Part shown: piece after piece, positions 49,435 to 55,514 of the stretch | Layout of the letters: every line of letters begins with the position of its first letter | How positions within the stretch are numbered: the first letter of the stretch is position 1 | NCBI GenBank assembly: GCA_021772095.1 | Contig: JADYXR010000068.1 | Location: 1-55,514, forward strand | Length of the DNA: 55,514 nt | Origin: Candidatus Obscuribacter sp. | GTDB lineage: Bacteria > Cyanobacteriota > Vampirovibrionia > Obscuribacterales > Obscuribacteraceae | Direction: 5' to 3' | Program-made: the position numbers and the translations under genes | Notes under the pieces: generated by a model | Database searches by the model: none | Told to the model about the DNA's origin: nothing | The model's input: only the letters and a program-made list of their open reading frames with translations

Positions 49435-51093
49435 TCAGGAAAGTTCGAAAACCTCCCGCGCCTTCGGAACAGTGGCGTTCCAGCGCAGGCGGGTGGCGAC
49501 CTGGTCGCGCATACCCTCGAGCGCATCCTCGTCACCGTGCACCATGAACACCATCTTGGGCTTCTGGGTAAACTTCCCGAGCCAGTTGATGATGTCCATG
49601 TAGTCGGCGTGACCGGAGTAATCCGACATGAACTCGACCGTCGCTCGCACCTTCAGAGGCTTGCCCTGAACGTTGACGGTCTTCGGCGCAGCGGTCGGGT
49701 CGACCGGGCCGGTGCGTTCGACGAAGGGGTTGCCTTCAGCGAAACGCACGAGCGCATTGCCGAGCGTGCCAGTGCCCTGGTAGCCGACGAACACGACCGT
49801 GTTCTCCTTGTGCGGAAGACGCTTGGTCAGGTGGCTGACGATACGACCACCGTTGGCCATACCGCTGGAGCCGACCACGAGGATGGGCTCGGACTGAGCT
49901 TCCTGGAGGCGGGCGGAATCGGGCCATTCACGTGCCAGCTCGAAGCGCGGCGTGGAGAACGGGTCTTTGCCGGCGGCGATCACGGCAGCGGTTTCAGCGT
50001 TGAGCAATTCGGCGTGCTTGCGGTGCACTTCGGTCGCCTTGATGCTCATCCGACCGTCAAGGTAAACCCTGAGGTTGGGGATGGCACCGTCGGCGATCAG
50101 CTGCCGCAGGTCGTCGAGGACGATCTGAGCACGACCGACGGCGAAAGCCGGGATCAGGATCACACCCGAACCGTTCGACTTGCTGCCGGACTTGGCGCGC
50201 TCGTAAGCCTTGTTAACGATGTCGGCAAGCCGAGCGTGACGGTCGCGGACGACGTGGAGGCGGTTGCCGTAAGTCGATTCCGTGATCACGTAGTCGGCGC
50301 CCTTGATCGCCTCGAGGCTCTTGAGGACGGGCATGGTGCCGCGACCGACGTTGCCGGTGAAGCACAGCGACTTCTTGTTGGCGCCGGCACCCATCTCCAT
50401 CAACACAACAGCAGAACCGAGCAAATGCCCGGCGTCCGTGAAGGTGACGTAGATGTCGTCAGCCAGCTTGGTGCGAACACTGTAGTCGATGGTGCGCACA
50501 AGCTTCATGCTCTCGCGACCATCTTCTTCGGTGTACAGCGGCTTGCGTGATTCCGTGGCCGGAGCGGTCAGCGACTTCGCGCCACCACCTTTGACGCCAT
50601 TGCGCTTGCCGTACTTGCCACCATTGCGACCGCCCTTGCCGGTCGAAGTGTCGGTGGTCTTGCCAGAAGCGGTCTCGGCGGCCTTGCGCTCGTTGCGGCG
50701 ATTGAGCCGTTCGACCTTCTCTTCCTGGATGTGCCCGGAATCGGGAAGAAGAATTTCCATCAGGTCACGAGTGGCAGGCGTGCAATACGCCGGACCCGTA
50801 AACCCATCAAGCATCATCTTCGGCAGCAATCCCGAGTGATCGAGGTGCGCGTGGCTGATGACGACAAAGTCGATGTCCTTCATCGTCATGCCCTTGGGCA
50901 GCCGATTCTGGTGGTCCGCTCGTTCGTTGTCGACGTGCAAACCAACATCGAGGATGAAACGGGTGACCTTCTCTCGGGCGAAAACCTCCACGAGATTGAG
51001 TGACCCCGTGACACCACCGGCGGCACCAAGGAAATGGAGCTTGATCACGGGCTTACCCGTGCGTGCAAGCTGCTTCTGTTCGCGTCTGTTCAT
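49435..51093 (-). CDS. metallo-beta-lactamase/beta-CASP nuclease
   Basis: 552 residues from the ATG at 51091-51093, seven bases after GGAG; a start four codons earlier lacks a site. The metallo-beta-lactamase motif HAHLDH is at residues 81-86. Later motifs include TDAGHLLGSA, the beta-CASP GSSGMANGGRIVSHL, YQGTGTLGNAL and MSDYSGHADY. It resembles the CPSF73/RNase J clan, whose members cut RNA. A Gly/Lys/Asn-rich insertion of about 40 residues (around GGRNGGKYGKRNGVKGGG) interrupts the fold and may bind RNA. Exact substrate cannot be read. Confidence 0.93.
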   Translation of the reverse strand: MNRREQKQLARTGKPVIKLHFLGAAGGVTGSLNLVEVFAREKVTRFILDVGLHVDNERADHQNRLPKGMTMKDIDFVVISHAHLDHSGLLPKMMLDGFTGPAYCTPATRDLMEILLPDSGHIQEEKVERLNRRNERKAAETASGKTTDTSTGKGGRNGGKYGKRNGVKGGGAKSLTAPATESRKPLYTEEDGRESMKLVRTIDYSVRTKLADDIYVTFTDAGHLLGSAVVLMEMGAGANKKSLCFTGNVGRGTMPVLKSLEAIKGADYVITESTYGNRLHVVRDRHARLADIVNKAYERAKSGSKSNGSGVILIPAFAVGRAQIVLDDLRQLIADGAIPNLRVYLDGRMSIKATEVHRKHAELLNAETAAVIAAGKDPFSTPRFELAREWPDSARLQEAQSEPILVVGSSGMANGGRIVSHLTKRLPHKENTVVFVGYQGTGTLGNALVRFAEGNPFVERTGPVDPTAAPKTVNVQGKPLKVRATVEFMSDYSGHADYMDIINWLGKFTQKPKMVFMVHGDEDALEGMRDQVATRLRWNATVPKAREVFELS

Positions 51094-51645
51094 ATGTATC
51101 TCCATCTTTCGTTTGGAAACGAGATAGCTAGAGGCGTTCCGTCTTTTCAGCGCGCACGAATGAACTCCCGCTCACCATCAGGCTTTTGCAAGCTGATTGG
51201 AACGAGAGTCCAAAGTTTGAATCGCACGCGCCCATCCGTCCTGTTTGTAAACCGGCTACTCGAGCGGTTCACAAAAGACGGGACGAATTTCAACGGGCCG
51301 CATTTACTAACACCTGTATTTCAGGTGGTACATCAAAGAAGTAGGCAAGGGAGTTGGGGCGGTTGGTTAGATAAATCCGGAGCAACAAAAGGTAAAAGTA
51401 AATAGCTCCAAGAACCTAGCAATTGACCATGTCATATCTCAATTCATGGAAACCTTCGGTCAAGTTAAGAAGCGCACACTTCCTCTTCAGTACTAGCGCG
51501 GGTCAATCACCACTTGAAATCAACCTGAGTTATGGCGTTTCGCCCGACTTGTCAACATCATGCAACTCTGCAATATCTCAAGTTCACTTGATAACTGGAT
51601 ATACGGTTGTATTCACACGTATCTAGTAAATACTCTGAGTAGTCA
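51094..51645. other. gene-free stretch upstream of the beta-CASP operon
   Basis: About 550 bases without a supported gene. It should hold the promoter of the leftward nuclease operon, but none is clear by eye. Confidence 0.35.
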
Positions 51646-51795
51646 CTAATACTTTTGTTTTCCAAGGCTTTCAACCAAACCCCTAGAAGTCGTTCCGAGC
51701 CGCTCAGCAATTCCGACCTTCCTGTTGTTTTCATCAACATGGGTTGAAGCACACCTTCCAGTTCCTTCGCTGTTCCACCGACCAACGGCCGAACA
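51646..51795 (-). pseudogene. possible decayed remnant of an HTH regulator
   Basis: On the minus strand one frame gives GGTAKELEGVLQP, resembling the GNVRELENVL element of NtrC-type regulators. Another gives NNRKVGIAERLGTTSRGLV, resembling a Fis-type helix-turn-helix, ending at a stop at 51646. The two are in different frames and closer together than in intact proteins. The match is by eye only and could be chance. Confidence 0.3.
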
Positions 51796-52000
51796 CTCGA
51801 ACTGCGAATGTCAGCTTCAACTCACGATTTACACAACTGGAAATCGGCGAATTTGAGCGACTCAAACAATAAAGCGTCGCAATTGCGACCGAGCCGTAGC
51901 CCACCTGTGCTGCTGCTTTTCTTTCTCATAACCTCGCGGCAATAGCTGCGTGCACATTACCTCTCCTTCCAGGAGAAGTGAAACAAATGGAGTCGAAACT
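51796..52000. other. leader region of the rhomboid gene
   Basis: About 200 bases. GGAG ahead of the ATG at 52001 is clear, and a second AGGAG lies near 51970. No hairpin is called. Confidence 0.4.
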
Positions 52001-52750
52001 ATGTTTCCCCTCAAAGACAACTTACGTTGCCTCACCTTCCCACTGGTGACGGTTATTCTTATCGCGTTGAACTGTGGGGCTTTCATCTGGGAAACCATCC
52101 AGCTGAGCTCCGGTTCCGGCGATGCCATGTTGAAGTGGATGTTGGTCCCCTCCAGCATCATGTCCGCGTTCTCTAGCGGCGAACCGTACCAGATCAAGTG
52201 GGCGATCATCTCGCTCTTCAGCCACGCCTTCTTGCATGGCGGACTGATGCACCTGGCCGGCAACATGATCTTCCTGTTCACGTTCGGCAAGGCAGTCGAG
52301 GCTCGCCTCGGTTGGGCCAAGTACATTGGCTTCTACCTGCTTGGCGGACTGGCCGCGGCTTTCGCACAGATCGCCAGCGACCCGACCACCTCTATCCCCA
52401 TGCTTGGCGCTTCCGGTGCTATTGCCGGCGTGCTCGGTGGTTACCTGTTGCTCTGGCCGAAGGCTGACATCACAGGATTCGTCCTGCCGATGTTCATCGT
52501 TCGGATCCGGGCTTACTGGTTCCTTCTGGCCTGGTTCATCATGCAGTTCCTCCCCATCATCCAGTCCGGCGGCGACCTCTCGGGCGGCGGCGTGGCTTAC
52601 TGGGCTCACATCGGTGGCTTCATCGGTGGCGTGCTGTTGGGTGGTCTGGCTCGATTGATTCAGCCGACGTCCGACGTCTGCTACATCCCCAGCGACTGCC
52701 CGCCTTGCGACGCAGAGCCGGATGAAGATTGGGACAAGCCGCAGAAGTAA
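52001..52750 (+). CDS. rhomboid-family intramembrane serine protease
   Basis: 249 residues from the ATG at 52001, behind GGAG. Six or more membrane helices are present. The catalytic Ser is in LGASGAIAGVLGG and the His in YWAHIGGFIGG. The HGGLMHLAGNMIFLFTFG helix holds the conserved HxxxN pattern. Rhomboids cut membrane proteins within or near the bilayer. The C-terminal tail has CPPCD, a possible metal or redox motif. A terminator follows. Confidence 0.94.
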   Translation: MFPLKDNLRCLTFPLVTVILIALNCGAFIWETIQLSSGSGDAMLKWMLVPSSIMSAFSSGEPYQIKWAIISLFSHAFLHGGLMHLAGNMIFLFTFGKAVEARLGWAKYIGFYLLGGLAAAFAQIASDPTTSIPMLGASGAIAGVLGGYLLLWPKADITGFVLPMFIVRIRAYWFLLAWFIMQFLPIIQSGGDLSGGGVAYWAHIGGFIGGVLLGGLARLIQPTSDVCYIPSDCPPCDAEPDEDWDKPQK

Positions 52751-52805
52751 GACTCGACGAGTCTATGTTTTGCGAGAAACGCAGCTCTAAGCGTTTTGTG
52801 ACGTA

Positions 52806-52845
52806 GGGAGGGCACGATAACTCGTGCTCTCCCTCGTCATTTTGT
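52806..52845 (+). terminator. intrinsic terminator after rhomboid gene
   Basis: GGGAGGGCACGA pairs with TCGTGCTCTCCC around TAAC, with T-rich sequence (CATTTTG) after. It separates the rhomboid gene from the downstream esterase. Confidence 0.75.
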
Positions 52846-52885
52846 ACTTTTTCTGCCTTTTTTCAGATCAAAACTGGTGGCACCC

Positions 52886-53716
52886 ATGGTACTAAAACTA
52901 ATCAAGCCCGGAACTCTCATTCCTGGCTCCCGACCGTTTGTGATCGCACATCGCGGTGCCGCTCGCCAGGCTCCCGAAAACACGATCGCTGCTTTCGATC
53001 TGGCCCACCTCTCGGGCATGGTCGACGCCATCGAACTCGATGTGCAATTGAGTAAAGACGGGCATCTCGTCGTCATGCACGACAAGACAGTCGAGCGCAC
53101 CACCAACGGCGCAGGCTTGCTCTCTTCACTCACCCTGCCTGAACTGAAGCGCCTCGACGCTGGTTATCACTTCTCTTGCGACGGTGGAAATTCATATCCT
53201 TACCGCCAGCAAGGAGTGGTGATTCCTACTCTCGATGAGGTTCTCGCCAGGTTTCCCGATCAGGTTTTTCTGGTCGAACTAAAAGATTCCAGCCGGTCGG
53301 CAGCGCTAAAGCTAGCAGAATCTATCGCCAGGCATAACGCCTACGATCGAGTGCTGGTCGTCGTTATCAACGTGCGTCATAGCGCCGCGGTTACTCTGCG
53401 TCGACTCGATTCGCGCATCAAAACAGGTCACACCTCACGCGAGATCGCGCTCTTCGTCGGGCTTTCCAAAGCACGGCTGGGGCGGTTGTTCGCATCACGA
53501 GGTCTGACGTTCGAAGTGCCCATGCGGAAGTTTCAACTGAAACTACCGACTCCAGCCTTCGTTCGCCAGGCTCATAAACAGGGCGTCTGCGTCCTCGTCT
53601 GGACGATCAATGATCCTGATGTAATGCGCAAGTGTCTCGACCTCGAAGTCGACGGCATCATCACCGACGACCCGGCGACGTTGAAGCAGGTTTTGTTCGA
53701 TCGACGGAAACGCTGA
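52886..53716 (+). CDS. glycerophosphodiester phosphodiesterase
   Basis: 276 residues from the ATG at 52886; an in-frame GTG three codons earlier is less likely. The GDPD signature is clear: FVIAHRGAARQAPENT, the metal Glu/Asp in IELDVQLSKDGHLVVMHD and VFLVELKD. No signal peptide is seen, so it is probably cytoplasmic, hydrolysing glycerophosphodiesters to glycerol-3-phosphate plus alcohol. Length and motifs are complete. Confidence 0.94.
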   Translation: MVLKLIKPGTLIPGSRPFVIAHRGAARQAPENTIAAFDLAHLSGMVDAIELDVQLSKDGHLVVMHDKTVERTTNGAGLLSSLTLPELKRLDAGYHFSCDGGNSYPYRQQGVVIPTLDEVLARFPDQVFLVELKDSSRSAALKLAESIARHNAYDRVLVVVINVRHSAAVTLRRLDSRIKTGHTSREIALFVGLSKARLGRLFASRGLTFEVPMRKFQLKLPTPAFVRQAHKQGVCVLVWTINDPDVMRKCLDLEVDGIITDDPATLKQVLFDRRKR

Positions 53717-54431
53717 TGAACACTGACGAACCAGAACCTCGTTTCAAAGCTCAGGTGGTAGCAACCAAAACCACAACTCAGTGCCGCTGCCTAAATGGAG
53801 CGCCCGGGGTACATGTCGATGGACCAAGAAGCTCACCGCTTCTCCGTCTTCGTGTATCGGGATCTGGTCTACTACCTTACTACGCAGAACAAAAAAAAAT
53901 GCAGGATCAGTGTTTCTCCCGATACAGGTACTGAAACGAAAGTGCAGCTTCTAATGTCGATTCAAACTCAATTCTCGGCATGCTGGCTGAGCTATCGTCA
54001 ACTCAAAAGTCCAGAGTTAGCGCGAGCGCCTGACATCCAAACGCGTCTTTTGGCATCTCCTCACCATCCTTTCCAAGCGCTGATTTCACACAACTCGTTT
54101 AGGTCTTCAATACCAAACACACTCGCTCACGCAAGCGCCTGACAACAACGTTTCACAACGGCTCGCAGCGCCACTTAGCGCAGCCGCGCCGATTTCGATG
54201 TCAGTATGAAAATCAATTAGATGCGCGCATTGTAACAACGCCCTCTAGAACTCTGGAAACGTCGGAACTGTAGTTCCTAGACTCCGTGTATACATCGCAC
54301 TCGTTCTTTGAAGCCCTGAAGTATTCCGCAACCATCAACAACCACTAGCGATTCACCAGTTCTGGAGCTCACCGTGAGCTTTGGGTGATTCAGGGCGTGA
54401 ACTCTGGAATCGGATCGAGCACGAACAAATC
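53717..54431. other. gene-free stretch
   Basis: About 715 bases. An open frame of about 115 codons from 53795 has no ribosome site or recognisable family and is not called. The right part contains short GGAACT/AGTTCC fragments near 54260-54280 that recall the GAAGTTC repeats elsewhere. Confidence 0.4.
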
Positions 54432-54809
54432 ATGGAAACACTAACAATTCTGGCACTGTACGGATTCCCCGTAGGAGCCGTTTCAGCGCTGGGAGTCTGG
54501 CTTCTCCGTTCTGTCTTCAAGGACGTCAGTCTCTCAGACACTGCCCCTGATGCGGGCAAGTCCGCACACCGCGCCGAGGGACTCAGTTTTCAACTCGCAA
54601 TCGCAGAGGATCTCAACGCCGACCCCGCTACGCTCAACGCTCTCCAGGAGCAGGTCGCAATGGCTCAGGAAGATGCCGAACGGGATCGTCAATCCGAAGC
54701 CCAACGGCAGCAGTTACTCGTCACAAGGCCAGTTCCCTGGCTGTCACCGGTCGCTGCATTCCACCAGATCGTTCCGCGTAAACGACCCGACAATCTGCCC
54801 GCCAATTGA
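54432..54809 (+). CDS. possible membrane-anchored coiled-coil protein
   Basis: 125 residues from the ATG at 54432. One N-terminal membrane helix (LTILALYGFPVGAVSALGVWLL) is followed by a charged, Gln/Glu-rich helix suited to coiled coil (LNALQEQVAMAQEDAERDRQ). The ribosome site is weak. It is kept for its ordered layout and position ahead of a similar membrane-anchored gene. Confidence 0.5.
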   Translation: METLTILALYGFPVGAVSALGVWLLRSVFKDVSLSDTAPDAGKSAHRAEGLSFQLAIAEDLNADPATLNALQEQVAMAQEDAERDRQSEAQRQQLLVTRPVPWLSPVAAFHQIVPRKRPDNLPAN

Positions 54810-54916
54810 ACAGGCGGTTTCGCAACCATCCACATCATTCGCGGGTTTTGCAACCTGCAATTGAAATTAGGACGTAACGCCACCCTGGTCGAACGTTCTA
54901 AACCTGGGACATAAGG

Positions 54917-54951
54917 CGCCTGCCCGATGTTCCTTCGTAGAACATGAGGCG
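54917..54951. other. intercistronic hairpin
   Basis: CGCCT..ATGTTC pairs with GAACAT..AGGCG around a seven-base loop between the two last genes. It has no T-run and is similar to hairpins in the other G/C-rich blocks. Confidence 0.5.
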
Positions 54952-55024
54952 TTTCCCGCCAATTGTTCTACACCGGTGGTCGCAATTTCGCGACCGCCAA
55001 ACTTCTGAAAGAGACTCTAAAATC

Positions 55025-55514
55025 ATGACCATCCTCATCGTTCTCGGTGTAATCGCTCTGCTCTTCGTCTGCGCCGCCCTGTGGATTCGCTCCAAGGCTC
55101 GTCGCGGTATCTCCTGGGTCAAGGTCAGCATGCTGGAAGCGGCATTGAAGGAACTGCGCCAGAAGGCCGACAAGCCCGGACAGGAGCCTGACCCCGAACT
55201 GCCCGCCCTTACCGAACGGGTCGAAACGGCACTCACCAACGCCAAGGCCGCTCACGCCAAAGGCGACTGGAATGCCGTTGCCGAAGCCGCCGACAAGGTG
55301 CTCGCGGAACTGTTCCAGCGCGTCTCCGACCAAGCCAAGAAAGAAGCGGACGCCGAAGAGAAGGCTCGCCTCGCTGGCAACGGCAAGGTGATCGACGGCA
55401 CGGTGATCGACGTCACCCCGACCGAACCCGCCGCCCTCCCTGCTCCGACCTCCTGCGCCGCCCTCACCTCCGACGCCCAACCGACCAAGACCGCCGCGCC
55501 TGACGCCGCCGCCA
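55025..55514 (+). CDS. membrane-anchored protein with Ala/Pro-rich tail, cut by window end
   Basis: 163 residues are visible and no stop occurs before the window edge. It starts with a membrane helix (TILIVLGVIALLFVCAALWI). A helical cytoplasmic domain follows (WVKVSMLEAALKELRQKAD, then VETALTNAKAAHAKGDWNAV and a repeat-like ADKVLAELFQ). The tail is rich in Ala, Pro, Thr and Asp (TPTEPAALPAPTS), like those of the icd product and the protein at 19785. AAAGAGA lies upstream of the ATG. Function unknown. Confidence 0.75.
   Translation, partial: MTILIVLGVIALLFVCAALWIRSKARRGISWVKVSMLEAALKELRQKADKPGQEPDPELPALTERVETALTNAKAAHAKGDWNAVAEAADKVLAELFQRVSDQAKKEADAEEKARLAGNGKVIDGTVIDVTPTEPAALPAPTSCAALTSDAQPTKTAAPDAAA

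Noticed and set aside
53795..54142. Open frame of about 115 codons as a gene
   Set aside because: No ribosome site, no recognisable family and composition like the surrounding noncoding sequence.

Overview
This window most resembles a chromosome segment of a large-genome, free-living or host-associated bacterium. It has housekeeping genes (hisS, icd, mqnC of the futalosine menaquinone route, mscL), two sensor histidine kinases, a family of Ser/Thr kinases and no replication, tail or capsid genes. The mixture recalls the Obscuribacterales/Vampirovibrionia branch of Cyanobacteriota. That is recall, not a search result, and is held at low confidence.

Layout. 0.2-2.8 kb: minus-strand histidine kinase then OmpR-type regulator. 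3.0-3.8: secreted protein. 4.4-12.6: plus-strand MoxR/DUF58/VWA/TPR/VWA operon of the Bat type with extra membrane and lipoprotein genes. 12.8-13.4: terminators around a decayed phosphate transporter. 13.5-16.5: atypical tyrosine recombinase and a MocR-type regulator. 16.5-19.8: small proteins, a thioredoxin-like protein and noncoding repeat arrays. 19.8-24.1: minus operon TerC / membrane protein / DEDDh exonuclease / NMNAT-like-methyltransferase fusion / Ala-Pro-tailed protein. 24.7-28.7: hisS, membrane protein, orphan histidine kinase. 29.2-31.7: two unknown proteins, two 63-nt tRNA-like repeats and a CYTH protein. 32.4-36: ABC membrane half, mscL, S41 peptidase, toxin-antitoxin pair. 36.3-39.4: unknown protein, FCP1-like phosphatase, icd. 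39.8-47.1: mqnC and a cluster of membrane kinases, one with an in-frame amber codon. 47.6-53.7: secreted repeat protein, beta-CASP nuclease operon, rhomboid protease, glycerophosphodiesterase. 54.4-end: two membrane-anchored proteins, the last cut by the window edge.

Two textures alternate. Blocks at about 4.4-12.6, 19.8-24.1, 29.2-31.7, 36.3-39.4, 47.6-52.8 and 55.0-end have G/C-rich third codon positions, strong AAGGA(GG) ribosome sites and long perfect hairpins between genes. The genes between them (histidine kinases, hisS, integrase, MocR, mqnC, kinases) are plainer in composition with weaker start signals.

The most unusual noncoding structure is a conserved bipartite element, TATACTA-N9-GTAAGCACC. 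It lies 12-19 nt downstream of the 3' hairpin of separate operons and in the same orientation, with looser relatives at two more operon ends. Next is a duplicated 63-nt tRNA-like fold whose two copies differ only by a compensatory base-pair change. A dispersed palindrome family and GAAGTTC-type arrays fill several gene-free stretches.
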